The position numbers and the translations under genes are program-made. This document shows, piece by piece, positions 11,401 to 23,910 of a stretch of DNA of 64,000 nt (position 1 is its first letter; every line of letters begins with the position of its first letter). This DNA comes from Podocnemis expansa. Its lineage: Eukaryota > Chordata > Testudines > Podocnemididae. Below the pieces are notes generated by a model. The model saw only the letters and a list, made by a program, of their open reading frames with translations, made no database searches and had not been told where the DNA came from. The stretch covers positions 18,793,882 through 18,857,881 of the forward strand of contig ML682013.1 of NCBI GenBank assembly GCA_007922195.1, in the 5' to 3' direction.

Positions 11401-13879
11401 ATTATCAAATTGGCCAGACTGTTGCAACCATATTGTAAGGCTAGCATAAAGTTTCAGATTAGGTTGAAAATTACATTGACACTCTTACTTAGCAATTACA
11501 TTTACATACACACATATAGAAGGCAACAAAGAGCAACTCAGTTAAAAAATAAGGGTTACAGCATTCGGGGAATAGGTGAAGGTTTATTGGTCAGGAAGAA
11601 ACTATAGAAAAGAATTAACAATGAAAAGCTTCAGGGCTGGGCAAGAAGATAACAGTGATAAATATGGATGGATTTAAAAAAATTTGGTGCATACATTTTC
11701 TCTTTCCATCATTCCCTTAACATAATGTGTCTCTGCCCCAGAGAGCCTTCAGTGTGATCTGTGCTTGACAGCTGTAATACATAAATAAATAATAATGTGG
11801 GCTGTTAGCACTACTTTCAGCCCTTCCAAAAAGTAAGAGTGCAGCAGAATTACTGTTTTAGCTTCATTTCAGTGAAGGCCTGTTCAGTCTTCCAGGGGAA
11901 CATTCTTTGCCTTTATACCCTGCCCAACTCTTTTTCTCGAAGTACAACTCCATCACCCACCACAAAGCAGGTGACCTGCACAAGGCCTCTTTACTTGGGC
12001 TTAGTTCCAACAGCCCACATTTTGACACACAATAATGTGGAACATTTACAATTCTTGGTATATTACATCTGCAACATGTTTATTTTCATAACACTGTATA
12101 GTATTTTTATGGTATGTTGGGACAATCTTTTCTATTCAAACCTCATTTAAGCTTACTCTGCTACTATATATAGTAATACAAATAATTAATGTTACTTAGA
12201 AATGTAGCATGTTTCAGGACATACCAAACAATCAACGGTATGTTTTGATATATACCTGATATTGCACAATTTGTCCTTACTGTTTGTTTTTCAGAGACTG
12301 AAATCTGTTTTTTCATACTATAAAAATTGATAACTCTTAAAGGAGAGTGAAGTAAATACATTATTTCAGCAGACAAACAAGAATCCCCCCATGTTTACAA
12401 AGGGTATCATCTAACAAGTCTTCCATAGGTACTATACATAATAGTATTTTAAAATAATTTTGATGCATTATGAATAATTTGAAATAAATAAAATAAATAA
12501 ATAAATAAATAAATAAAGTGCAGACATTTTGGATTTTGGTAAATATTTATACAGCCAAACAATATGAAGTATATGTAACAATCAAATTTCTAGTGAAAGT
12601 GTGTGCAAGTAGATTTATTTTGAAAGGAAAATTCCTACTCCCAGTGTCATACCCAATTAAATTCTCCAGGTAATGACCCCATTTGCATAGAGAGCTGAAC
12701 CCACAAGTGGGAATTTTAATGGGCACACCACCTGAGTACATTAATTGAGAGTGACACTACTTGAACTAGTTTTGTGCTTACCCCACTGAAAATTCTACTC
12801 ATATTATTTTTAATGTCAAGCTACAAGTCAAATTTCAAGATGATGGATTTGTTCTTTTTTAAGCATTGAATTTAAATAAAAGAATGCTTTAATTCTGTTA
12901 TGCATTGCATAGCTTTGCTTTAACTAATCTGTAGTTCTGATTCTCACAACTGCTTCATTTTTTCAGTGATTGGAATTTAATTTTCTTCATTAATTTGTGA
13001 ATACTTAGATACAGAATAATGCCCATGGCAGCTAAATTGCTTTTGGATTGCTGTTTAGTGTACATTTACCAGAATGTGTCTTAAGCTGGCATAATAATTT
13101 ACACAATTACATTTTGGTAAACATGTCTAATTATTCCTTCTGATGTAACAAAATTTAGTATAAACTTCATAGGTGAATAATGTCCCTTTTCTCACACTTC
13201 CCTGATGCAAAGATGTTAGTTGTCATCTATGGTGGTTTCCTCGCATGGTGTCCTTCAGACAGTGTTCATGATGACCTTGAAGTTATTGTGGATTCTGCGC
13301 TATTCATTTGAAGCTCTCATTAATTATGTAATCAAGGTGTCTTACCACCACATCAAGAAACAGACAAATGAAGAGTTATGTTTTCTAGGCAGGCTAGCAA
13401 AACCTTGTTTAATCATAGTTCACCTCTTAAAGCTCTGCTTGCAGGTCTTCCTCTTACAGTATGCAACAACTGTAGTCTTTACAGAATCCAGCAGCTCAAC
13501 TACATCATTCCACTGTGTTACCTATCAAGTTTAGAAAAATGGGCAGGCCATCCATTCAGAATAACCATTTCAAGATTGTCAATTTTATTTATTATAAATT
13601 ATATAAAAATTATATAGAGCTTGGCTCAAATCATGAGATCTGTTGGTTCTTTAACTGAAAACATAAGAACCACACAGAAATGAATCAAGGATTTTTATAG
13701 GCACTTTTTGAAGCAGATTTATATGAAAAATCTCACTAATGATAGATTTGCATATTTCAAATTCAAATACACTATTACAGTAGAAACATCTTAAAATGAA
13801 GTAATTTTTTCCCCTCACTATGGCCTAGATTTAGGAAGCAGTAGACTATTATTCCATGGTTAATCACATTTGTCTTAAA
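11401..13879. other. Intergenic; (AAAT)n tract, otherwise nothing recognised
   Basis: A (AAAT)n microsatellite lies at 12483-12517. No exon, RNA gene or classifiable transposon was seen in the remainder. Confidence 0.5.
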
Positions 13880-14259
13880 GGCTATGTCTACACTAGCAAA
13901 TTAGTCCAGATTAAGAAGGCTTAATCTGGACTAATTTGGTCCCTGTACAGTCTAGGCTTTGCCTAGCTCAAACTAAAAATTTTTTTAGTCTGAACTAAGC
14001 AAAAATTTGAACTTGATTCAAACCTTAGCACAATGTAGCTGTGTTAGTTTGAACTAAAGAAGTTCAAACTAAATGGTTAGTTCGAATTTACTGAGTTTTT
14101 TTAGTTTGAACTAACTTTTAGATCAAACTACCTGTGCTTTTTTAGTTCAAACTAAAAAGTTGGTTTGAACTAAAAAGCCTCAGTTATTTCAAACTAACCA
14201 GGCACTGTTTAGTTCAGACTAAGCAAGTCCAAACTAAGCTTTTAGATGTAGACATAGCT
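13880..14259. mobile_element. Harbinger-type MITE, 380 bp
   Basis: Ends are GGCTATGTCTACACTAG and AGATGTAGACATAGC. The interior has repeated TTAGTTCAAACTAA words. It is similar along its length to the copy at 1358-1749. No coding capacity. Confidence 0.8.
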
Positions 14260-15256
14260 GAAGAGACCACTTACATTATGGGATTCTATTCATCAGGACT
14301 AAGTAAAGATGCTTATATAAAGTAGAAAACCATTATGGATCTAATGCTACAGTTCTACTCAAATGAGTACAGTTAGTCAAAACCACATATTTTCAGGGTC
14401 CTTTGCACAACATGATCTATTGCTATATGAGTGATACATTTTATGCTTTACATGGTCTACACATAAACAGATTTGAATTACAGTTGTTATAGGAAATCCA
14501 TAGCACATTACTTCATGATAGCTGGAGATCACAAATATATTTCCTTCAGAAGTCTTTTTTTTTGGGGGGGGGGGAGGCAGGGAGTTGAATGTAGTACTGC
14601 ATATGGTGAAGATAATAATTTAATTTACCATGGGACAACACTCTGACACCTCAAAAGGCTCTAAAACATCTAGAAAGGCAGACAAAGAAATGTCTTTTCC
14701 TGTTCTGTCCTTTGCAATACAAATATTTTAATGAGATGGAGTTCAGGCTACACAAACATGGGCAGGCATTGGGCAATCCCCAATGTGTGAAATCATACTA
14801 TATTTGTTTTGTGTTTGACTGATTCCAGCATTTTAAAACACAATTTTAATATGGAGTGAGATTTTTTACAATTATGAAGTGTCAAATTTGCTAAACATTT
14901 GAAAAAGATCAGAACAAGGAACTGTAAACTGAATTTGTCATTTAAATAGGATATATGGATGAAGAACAGGAAGCTTAAAACCCAGGAAGATGAGAGGTTT
15001 AGCACAAATTTTGTTCCATATATTTAAGCTTCCTTTTGTTGTGTTAAAAGTGCATTGGTTTGCTTTAGCTAAAGCAGTATGTATGTTTGCTTTCTCATCC
15101 ACTGTTTTTAATTATTGAACTCTCTGGAAACTTGACCATTTGGACTACAATTTTACAGTCTTGGTTACTGCCCAAAGTTATATTTCTTTAGAAAGTTAAA
15201 TCTTTCCATGTAAAGTTCAGTCATTTTGGAGCACACACAAGTTCCTTAATATTTTT
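14260..15256. other. Intergenic; nothing recognised
   Basis: Apart from a T/G homopolymer run near 14558-14572, no repeat or gene is evident. Confidence 0.5.
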
Positions 15257-15547
15257 TTAAAATCCAGTTCTAACACCAACACGCACAGGAGTATAAAGTT
15301 GAAATGTGGCCTTCATTAAGGACTTTTCTGGTGGAAACTCCTTAACGAATTTGTCCCAGTTAGTAACTGTTGAAAAAAATACGTTCTCTGAAAGCTCAGT
15401 GCTTTCTGCCCAGTCTCTCAGTTGAGGTCTGATCCAAAACTCAAGTAAGTCATGTGGAATATTTGGATCAGGCCTTAAATTCTCTAACTGTTCAACTAAA
15501 AAGACCACAATATGCAGAATGCATGGCTGACAGAGTGCAACTAGCAT
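15257..15547 (-). CDS. Unrecognised 96-codon ORF; possible exon or retrocopy
   Basis: The open frame starts MLVALCQPCILHIVVFLVEQ, goes through RPDPNIPHDLLEFWIRPQLR and ends VRVGVRTGF. Unlike most short frames here it has a protein-like composition: a hydrophobic helix-like start, an acidic and aromatic middle with W residues spaced like a folded domain, and varied codon use. Reading back from the Met, the frame stays open for six codons and then meets a stop. I do not recognise the family. It could be one exon of an unannotated gene, a fragment of a processed pseudogene, part of an uncharacterised transposon, or chance. No start context, poly(A) tract or splice sites decide between these. Confidence 0.3.
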   Translation of the reverse strand: MLVALCQPCILHIVVFLVEQLENLRPDPNIPHDLLEFWIRPQLRDWAESTELSENVFFSTVTNWDKFVKEFPPEKSLMKATFQLYTPVRVGVRTGF

Positions 15548-15652
15548 AGCTACACAATGAAAACTTTAGGGGAGGTGAACAATTAATGAGAAAAGGATTC
15601 CAGAGAAATGGTCTATATAGGACAGGGGCTCTAAAAAGTAAATTACCTAAAG

Positions 15653-15809
15653 CAGGGCTTGACAAAAGCCTGGCGCCAGATCACCATGGAGACTGGGCTT
15701 TATAGCCTAGCTGCTACTGCCACTGCAGAAATGAAGCAGAGGACCACCATCTGGAAACCAAAAACAAAACTGCTGGCACCTAACTAGGAGCCAATTTTGT
15801 CAAGTTCTG
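15653..15809. mobile_element. Non-autonomous hAT-type element, 157 bp, exact 8-bp TSD
   Basis: The element begins CAGGGCTTGACAAA and ends TTTGTCAAGTTCTG. It is flanked on both sides by the identical 8-mer acctaaag (15645-15652 and 15810-15817). The exact duplication fixes the boundaries and indicates a hAT-type insertion. No coding capacity. Confidence 0.85.
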
Positions 15810-16049
15810 ACCTAAAGTTGTCAGGATGCTCCTGCAGACTTGGTAAGGTGCATGGGCAAGGCATTTCATTAACATTCAGCCACACAGTTCAACCACAGAG
15901 TTTCTACTTTTTTTTTTTCTTTTCAAAAAAAGAAAGGAAAAAATGAGAATGATAAAGTTACATAGTTTAACATTCAAAAATCAGAAAACATCAAAGGCTA
16001 GTTGTACAATAAACCTTTACGCCGCTCCCTTCTACATAGAGTCTCATTA

Positions 16050-17566
16050 CATAGAATCATAGAATCATAGGGTTGGAAGGGACCCCACGAGGTCATCTAG
16101 TCCAACCCCCTGCCAAAAAAAGCAGGACCACTCCCATTAGATCATCCCAGTCAGTGTTTTGTCCAGCTGGGACTTGAACACCTCCAGAGATGGAGATTCC
16201 ACCACCTCCCTAGGCAACTTATTCCAATGCTTCACCACTCGCCTAGTAAGGAAGTTTTTCCTAATATCCAGCCTGGACCGCCCCAGCTGTAACTTGAAGC
16301 CATTGCTTCTCGTTCTGCCCTCTGTTACTACCGAGAACAGTCGAGCTCCCTCCTCCTTGGAGCAACCCTTCAAGTAGTTGAAGGTTGCTATCAAATCCCC
16401 CCTCAGTCTTCTCTTCTGCAGGCTAAATAAGTCTAGTTCCTTCAGTCTTTCTTCATAGGGCTTGTGCTCCAGCCCTTTGATCATTTTGGTTGCCCTCCTC
16501 TGGACTCTCTCTAATTTGTCCATGTCCTTTTTGTAGTGGGGAGCCCAAAACTGGACACAGTATTCCAGATGTGGCCTCACTAGTGCAGAATAGAGGGGAA
16601 TGATCACATCCCTTGATCTGCTGGTAACACTTCTTCCGATGCAGCCCAGTATGCCATTGGCCTTTTTGGCAGCAAGAGCACACTGCTGACTCATATCCAG
16701 CTTCCCATCCACCATGACTCCCAGGTCCTTTTCTCCAGTGCTGCTATTTAGCTGATCACTCCCCAGCCTGTAGCAGTACATGGGGTTTTTTCGTCCCAAG
16801 TGCAGGATTTTACACTTATCCTTGTTGAACCTCATGAGATTCCTCTTGGCCCACTGCTCCAGTTTGTCTAGGTCACCCTGAATCCTGTCTCTGCCCTCTA
16901 GGGTGTCTACCGTTCCCCCCAGTTTGGTATCATCTGCAAACTTACTAAGTGTGCAATCTATCCCATCATCCAGATCATTAATGAAAACATTGAACAGAAC
17001 TGGCCCCAGGACCGACCCCTGGGGCACACCACTTGTTACTGCCTGCCAACTTGACATGGAGCCATTGATTCCTACACGCTGAAACCGTTGTTCTAGCCAG
17101 TTTTCTATCCACCTTACAGTCCATGCATCTAACCCATACTTCCTTAATTTGCCAATGAGAATGCTGTGGGAAACCGTATCAAAAGCCTTGCTAAAGTCAA
17201 GGTATATCACATCAACGGCTCTTCCCGCATCCACAAATCCAGTCATCTCATCATAGAAGGCGATGAGGTTGGTCAGGCATGATTTACCCTTGGTAAATCC
17301 ATGCTGACTGTTCCTGATTACTCTACGTTCCTCCAAGTGTTTCAGGATGGATTCTTTGAGAAGCTGCTCCATGATTTTTCCAGGGATTGAGGTGAGGCTG
17401 ACAGGTCTGTAATTCCCTGGATCCTCCTTTTTGCCTTTCTTGAAGATAGGTACTATATTTGCTTTTTTCCAGTCCTCTGGCACCTCCCCCGTTCGCCACG
17501 AGTTTTCAAAGATAATGGCCAACGGTACTGCTATCCCCTCAGCCAGCTCCCTCAGCACCCATGCTG
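16050..17566 (-). mobile_element. CR1 LINE, 5'-truncated, young-looking
   Basis: The 3' end lies at low coordinates with the CR1 tail (repeats of ATTCTATG seen as atagaatcat on the plus strand). It is followed by the familiar ggttggaagggaccccacga stretch. The element is truncated on its 5' side near 17566 and carries a long open reverse transcriptase frame. It is the best-preserved LINE in the window. Confidence 0.95.
16137..17558 (-). CDS. CR1 ORF2 reverse transcriptase (5'-truncated)
   Basis: This is an uninterrupted 473-codon frame for the C-terminal two-thirds of a CR1 ORF2 protein, which reverse-transcribes LINE RNA at the target site. Visible blocks are [15 protein letters not shown] (residues 29-43), [10 protein letters not shown] (48-57), the motif A block YLDFSKAFD (Asp 121), [13 protein letters not shown] (177-189), and the catalytic FADD (207-210) in FADDTKLGG. 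After these come the thumb and C-terminal region and the stop. The endonuclease domain is missing through 5' truncation. The first codon of the frame is GTG, an internal codon (Val) of the parent, not a real start; an in-frame stop lies just upstream in flanking DNA. No translation of this copy is implied. Confidence 0.92.
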   Translation of the reverse strand: MLRELAEGIAVPLAIIFENSWRTGEVPEDWKKANIVPIFKKGKKEDPGNYRPVSLTSIPGKIMEQLLKESILKHLEERRVIRNSQHGFTKGKSCLTNLIAFYDEMTGFVDAGRAVDVIYLDFSKAFDTVSHSILIGKLRKYGLDAWTVRWIENWLEQRFQRVGINGSMSSWQAVTSGVPQGSVLGPVLFNVFINDLDDGIDCTLSKFADDTKLGGTVDTLEGRDRIQGDLDKLEQWAKRNLMRFNKDKCKILHLGRKNPMYCYRLGSDQLNSSTGEKDLGVMVDGKLDMSQQCALAAKKANGILGCIGRSVTSRSRDVIIPLYSALVRPHLEYCVQFWAPHYKKDMDKLERVQRRATKMIKGLEHKPYEERLKELDLFSLQKRRLRGDLIATFNYLKGCSKEEGARLFSVVTEGRTRSNGFKLQLGRSRLDIRKNFLTRRVVKHWNKLPREVVESPSLEVFKSQLDKTLTGMI

Positions 17567-19849
17567 TTCCTCAAATAATATATATTTTACCAACAACTTA
17601 AAGGAAAAGTAGTATGACTTTTATTTTGCCTATGCTGAACAAACAATCCATTCAACTGATTTTTCACTCTGTTCTACAGATTAAATAACCGCATGCACAA
17701 ATAGTGATATTTACTTTTATGTATAGGTGATTTTAGGCCTAGACTTTACAAACAGTTAAGAGTGTGAGCAACAATGGGGCAGAGCCTCAACTGTACAAAC
17801 CGCCATAGTTCTACTGAAATCAGTGGTGTTGTAACAATTTACACCAATTGAAGATTTGTTCCCAGAATTGTTTGCAGAATGATGACCTAAACTTATTTAA
17901 CAGTATCTATTCTGCAATTAAGTTAGGTGCAATTTTTAGTGCACACAAATTAGATTTGTAGTTAGCTGCAACTCAGGGATGAAGTACCTGGGGAAGGCTA
18001 CATCACTGCTTGAAAAAAATTGTTTAGTGTTTGGCTGCTGACTACACACTATAGAGGGTTATATTTTAAAAGTGTCCAAATTATCCTGGACTACTATGGC
18101 AAAGAAACCAGTGTACATGTTCTAGAATAAAGATAAATAAGATGTTATATGTTTATTGAATGTTGCAGAGAAATATCATGTATTATTTTGGTAAAGTGCT
18201 AATTAATTTTAGACTGTACTGTTATTGATAGGTACAGGGCAAAATTAGATTGCTTGCACATAATTTAAAAATAAAGCTAACTGACATACTAAAAAAAATC
18301 AAACCATGCATAGGTTTGGATCCTGTATCAAATCCTACATCTGCCCTATCTTGCAAAGTAGAGACAGTACCCCCCTCAAACTACAGTGGAAGTAGTTTAC
18401 CATAGCAAAGACTAATAGAGGAGGAAAGACCATTTTTCTTAGCTAGTTAGCACCAAAATATACTGGCAAAAATTTGGTGAATGTTCATGACAAAGCTCTT
18501 AGATCACAGGCATAGAGATCTGTGTCATCTTTGGGCCTAAGAGGAGAGAGAGAAATTTCAGATTAACAATAATTCTGTAGGAAGTTGTACCAGTATCTGA
18601 TAAAGGCTTATAATGGATTTTGTAAGCACGCATGCACAAAAAAATATAAAATAAAAATAAAAAATAAAAAAAAATTATTGGGGCACCACATAATAAAACA
18701 GTTAGGCTTAAAATAAAAAAGCTATACATTTTAGAATTTCATTCTGTTCTGAAAAGGTGATTATTTGCTTTAACTATAATTAATAGTTCTTATTATGACC
18801 TAGTGTTAAAATACAGTTATTATGCACACCAAAGGTCCTCTGTGTGGATCAGGTCTCCTCTGACTGATGTATTGTTCTCTAGAAATGTTTCGTATAACAG
18901 CCATCTACTATTATATACAAACAACTGGAGTAAACCTCAAACAGCTGCTATACATAAAGGTTTTTATTAGTATTTTTATATGAGCAATTATTTTTAGTAG
19001 AAATGTAGCTCATGATCGCAAAAGCAAGATTTAATTCTGTACCCTTTTAAGCAGAGAATTTCCTTCAGTACTAACTAAAATAATTACTTGCTTAATGTTT
19101 TGTGGAGATTCTTTAGAATTATCATCATCTAAGGCCCTGTGTATATAGGGAGATTGACTCAATAAAATCATTGTAAAGGGCCACATGGATGTTCTTCTGT
19201 CAGTTTAAGAGGCTTATTTAGATTTGGCTTAACTCTGTTCCCATTTAGCCTGAGCTAAACTGAAATAAGCTTGGTTTAACCATGGTAAGTGCCACACAAC
19301 TTTTTCACTGGTTTTGTTAAACTGATTTAAAAATCACACCTTAAATTAAAGCAATGCTACCCTTCTTGTGTGGCTGAACCATAAGTTTGCAGTCTCATGA
19401 ATCAGCCTTACCTAAACCTAAAAAATACTGTGAACTTGTTACTCTGTGTTTAGCATAGCTTTTTAGGAAGAGACGTTTCCGTGACTTTATTAAAAATATA
19501 ACTCATTTTTAGAAAAAAAAAAAAAAAAGAACATTCTTCATATGATTCCACTGTAGTCAACTGAGATGCACCAGGGATAAATTTGGGATATGAGAAGTTA
19601 AATTATACAAAATGTATTCCATATTATGAAGTCCCATGTTATTTCTTCAGGAATGTTAAAGTGTTACTCTGCTATGCTATGAAAAACAATACATATCAAT
19701 ACATGATATTGGTTCACTCACACCCTGAGTCATGCGAAGATTACAAGCTACAGCAGAAACTCTCGCATGAAGGGCTGTCTGTATGCTGAGACTTATACAG
19801 GCTGTTAAAATGCAAACAAGTAATAAGACAGCAAAATAAAGTATTCAAA
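17567..19849. other. Intergenic, downstream of MDFIC; nothing recognised
   Basis: AT-rich DNA between the young CR1 and the probable MDFIC poly(A) site. An A-run lies at about 19513-19528. No gene or classifiable repeat was seen. Confidence 0.5.
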
Positions 19850-19866
19850 AATTTCAAAATAAACTC

Positions 19867-19872
19867 TTTATT
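19867..19872 (-). terminator. Candidate MDFIC poly(A) signal AATAAA
   Basis: Plus strand tttatt, minus strand AATAAA. On the minus strand it is followed by T-rich and TG-containing sequence (gagtttattttg, acttgtttgc), as expected for cleavage and polyadenylation. Confidence 0.5.
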
Positions 19873-22250
19873 TCAAAAGTGTTTTACAATAGCACAGATC
19901 CAGTTAATATAAAAATACAAATAGCAAGTTACCAATTTGTCAAAAAGAGGGCTAGTTTACAGAACTGTAAAGTATAAAACTGAAACATTGTGAATGTCCA
20001 CCAAAATTTTACAAACTTGATGGGATTTTTTAAAATTTAAACTACATTTTCACATTGTCTTCTTTTAGTTCTGCATGTTTTATTACACAAGGTGCTCATA
20101 AGATTGCCTACAAAGTGGACATAACAAAAGAAACTTTTAAGAATATAAATATAAAAAAAGTTCCTTAAACTATTCACTAATATTCTCTGCTGCAGAGATA
20201 AATATTATAAAAAAGTGCTAATATTTCTATGACAAATAGTAGCAGGATATATTTAAATGTCAAACAAATCAGAGAAAATGTTCAGAATTAAATCTGCAAT
20301 AATTCGATGACAGTTCCAAGTCACTGGAAGGCTTATATGTCCTACAAACTGATAGTATTTTCACCTCCTAACATTTCACAAGTCTAGTGGACATATTCAA
20401 GAGAAATATTAAAAATAGGTATAGATAAATATCCAGATTCTGATTATGAATTATAAACAGAGCTCTTTTTGTTTTGGGCATAACAATACTGGAAGCACAC
20501 TCTTAAGAAAAAAGAATGAAATATCTGCATTTCCCACCTTTTTCTACTCAGAACCAAAAATATTTTCATTTGTAAGTGTCCTACAAGAAGAAATATTTGT
20601 ATGTGTAACAATCTATTTGAACAAACCTTAACTATGAAAATGCAGTTTGCATAGACCATTAATTGTTTGTTCGTCTATAGCAGCCTGTGGTGTAGTAATT
20701 TATTTTCAATACCAAAAAAATCTTAAAATTCAATATTTACTGAAAGCTTAATAATGCAGATGTTCAGTTTTTCAGAAATCTATAAACGACAATATGATAG
20801 GTGCACTACAAGGAGAAGACATAGGAAGCCCTTCTCTCTTGACTCAAGAGCACATTCAAAACAAGGGCCAGCCACAGTTTCTTTAGCTGTGCTAAGCAGC
20901 ACAGGGAATGGGACAGTCTTCAGGGCTACCTGATCCCAGAGAACATGTCCACAACACCACTGTGTTGACATCTACCAGGGCCCATGATGCAGCAAGTCCC
21001 ACTGCTCACTGTGATGCCCCCAGTTTCCCCAGTATGCCTTACAAAGGCAAAATGTCTCCAGGCACTGCCACTCAGCCAGCATGCCTCTTCCCCTTGCCCA
21101 GTGTGGTTCAGACTCGAGAAAGTCATAAATGAGCCCCTTGGGCCTGATTCTGAGCTTGTGGTTTTATCAATTTAACAATGTAGTTTTTATTATAGTGTCC
21201 AATACCATAATAGCAAAGCACTTCCTTACTGAAGTGACACCACCAAAAAATGCTGACAGTGTACAAACACCTGCTTTACCTTAACGTGATATCAGAATCT
21301 GACCCTATCTATGCAGAAAGAACAAATGGGAATAGCTACAGCAGTAGCGGTCAAAAATGGATCAAGGTACCCAGTGAAAATATCTGAATTTAACTGGAAC
21401 ATACCACAATCCTGGAGAGGTCAAGGCAGAAGGAATCAGCTCCCTTGTTCAAAAGAATTGTGAAGATGCACTTTTTTTAAGGCTATAGGTTTCAGTGAGA
21501 ACTCACAGTAGTAAGCACTACTAGTCAGTGTTTGCAGAACCAGACCCTAGGTCAGAACGATGCATTGACTTAGTGAATTTCACATTCCCGTGATCTTTTA
21601 GTTTGTCACATTTGCATAAATTGAATTCTTACAGTGGAAAGAACTGTTTTATGGTCAATTCAGTTTAAAGAAATGTGATATCACCCATATGTGATAAGAA
21701 GATCAGAATTAACTAGGACCAGCCAGCTACAATGAAGAAAGCTGGAGTCTAGATAGAGAAATTAAACATGTCAGATCAAGATATACAAGCAGTTTACATA
21801 AAGGAACTAATAAGCCATAGGTATTGAGGGGAGAAACTAGCAGATGCAAATGTAAATGGGCACTATTATTTCTCACCATCTGAAAATTGTGTAATCACTA
21901 GCTGTGTAGAGCTAGAGTCTGTTCTCAATTATACAGAGAAAATTTAGCCTGAGAAAATCTAGATTTACGTGGCATAATCAAGAAAAAAATTTGGCCCACT
22001 GAATCCTAAGTGTTTTTTAAAGACATTCTATGGTTGCTTCAGTTTTTAAAGAGAAAGAATGAATTTCGAAGTAACTATTTGAAAAATTCTTCAGTTTTAT
22101 AAACAGTATCTAAAAAGAACTGATATTTGAGAATAAGGTATTTTGCATGTTTACCTTCTGCACTTGACAGTACTTTCTGTCGAATCTGTCTCACTATTTC
22201 TTCTGTCTATCCATTCCCCTTACGTGTGTGCATCTTTCCTACAACAGAGA

Positions 22251-22740
22251 GGCTATGTCCACACATACAGGGTTAATTTGATTTAAGTTCAATCAAAATA
22301 AGTTAATTCAAAATAAAAGCATTAAACTGATTTAACTTAAATTGAATTAAGCAAAAACACCAAATCGAAATAGCAAGTCCGGACATAGGACTTGCTATTT
22401 TGATTCAGGAGAGGGGCACCATGGGAGGTGTGGCAACACGGCCCCCTTGCTGGGCCATACCCACCCTCTACAGGAACAGGAAGGCACCCTGGGAAGAAGT
22501 GCAAAAGTGTTAAATCGGAATAATGGGTATTTCAAAATAACATGTCCAAACGGTGTTATTTCAAAACAACTGTTTCAATTTAATGGCTATTTTGATTTTT
22601 TTAGTAGGTTTTACCATTTCAACATAAGGTTCTTTGTTCTGAAATGACAGGGCTCGTCATTTCGAAGCAACTAAACATCATCCCGGCATGACTTTTTAAA
22701 ATCAAAACAACAAATTAGAAAATGTATCTGTAGAGCCACA
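22251..22740. mobile_element. Harbinger-type MITE inside the MDFIC 3' UTR
   Basis: It starts GGCTATGTCCACACATACA and ends in a mutated inverted form (tgtatctgtagagcca). The interior has TTATTTCAAAATAA-like words. The GC-richer core (ggcaccatgggaggtgtggc, ggaaggcaccctgggaag) matches the core of the 207-724 copy. Confidence 0.65.
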
Positions 22741-23662
22741 GAAACTGGTAGGCTTAGAATAGGAAGTTAATTTTTGATGCTACCCATTTAAATAACTAAT
22801 TTTCATTATCTAAACTGAGAAATGGTGTATTTCATGTTTACCTAGCCCTTCAAAACTTTGTTGTAAAACTGATCACTTCAAGTAACATTAACACTGAAAA
22901 GAAATACAGGCTTTGTATAAATCATTTCTTCTGTTTGGAATGATAGCGGGTGAAAGCCTGGCTCCTTTTAACTCAATGGCAAAACTCTCATTGACTTAAC
23001 CCTCGATTTCACTCACTGCCAGTAGTTCATACAGTAAGCACAGGGAATCTCTCTCAAACCAACGGTATTTTTTGAAACCGAAGAAACATTTTCAGTGTGA
23101 TCACTATACCAAGACCTGTTTTAGATTCCTGCTGCATAATTTTAAATTCACTTTAAAAAAAACAGGCCAAGGTTACTTTCAAACTGTAAACGTTGAAATA
23201 AAGATGAAATAGACATTTTGTTTTCAAGAACTCCTGCAAAACTGTTAGGTATGGAAGGCTCTTCAAGTGTTTCAGCACCAAAGTAGTTGAGGGGGAAATA
23301 TTTAAGGCACTACTTGGCAGTCTTTTCTTTTGGCCAAAAAGTTAAATCAACTGGCAATTTTACCCAAGAAAGATTTTGTATCAGGCCTTTAATTTGACTG
23401 CAATCAGCCACCTTAATTTGCACAGTCAAAAAGTGGGTTGGAAAGTAACTAGAATCTCACATACTAAACCATAAAACATTTGTTAGAGTACAGATTTTTT
23501 GTTTCTTCTAAAGATTCTTTAAACACAGTGAGTGAACAGTGCAAATACTAGGTTGCTGTGAGAGACTCTTACCTTGTCTTGCTTCAAAGTATACAAAAAA
23601 GCTCTCCAGTTTTTAACAGAATAAAAAAGTGAGACACAAAGAGAGAGAAAGATACCAATATT

Positions 23663-23910
23663 TCATGATGGGAAACAAATCCCGCAGCATTCCATACAGA
23701 TTTCCAAGCAGTCTGATGATTCGCAACAAGCGTCCATTATGCCGCAATCCATGTCGCATGGGCAGTTACAGTCACCACCTGCTTCATCCCCACAGCAACA
23801 GCAGCAGACCTCTGATGTACAGATGCCACAGGAAGCTTGTCCCAGAACAATATTACAGAGGGTGAGAAACTCACAGAACAAGCAAGCCAGGATAGAATGA
23901 ACACAGCAAT
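23663..23910 (-). CDS. MDFIC: MDFIC terminal coding exon, I-mfa domain
   Basis: The exon starts after the acceptor ...TTGATGAAG at 23911 and encodes 81 residues plus stop. The reading begins CCVHSILACLFCEFLTLCN, continues through GQASCGICTSEVCCCCCGDE and ends CLEICMECCGICFPS. This is the cysteine-rich I-mfa domain of MDFIC. In known family members it binds transcription regulators (MyoD-family proteins, LEF1/axin, cyclin T1, viral Tat) and, through lipidated cysteines, acts as an auxiliary subunit of PIEZO channels. The first base of the leading Asp codon comes from the upstream exon (phase 1), matching the exon at 50687-50962. One residue stands out: Ser follows CCVH, where the human protein as I remember it has Cys. 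No frameshift or stop interrupts the exon. The family and domain call is very secure. Confidence 0.96.

Larger units (their letters stand above)
19850..23662 (-). other. MDFIC: Probable MDFIC 3' UTR
   Basis: The stretch from the MDFIC stop codon down to the poly(A) signal at 19867-19872 has no competing gene. The last 200 bases on the minus strand read as typical 3'-UTR end sequence: an AT-rich body, AATAAA, then T/G-rich DNA. If correct, the UTR is about 3.8 kb. Other AATAAA copies at 20699-20704 and 21186-21191 could give shorter forms. A Harbinger-type MITE (22251-22740) lies inside it. Confidence 0.55.

Noticed and set aside
13220..13617. Two overlapping plus-strand frames (104 and 79 codons)
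   Set aside because: Translations look random, neither strand gives a recognisable family, and codon use is unbiased.
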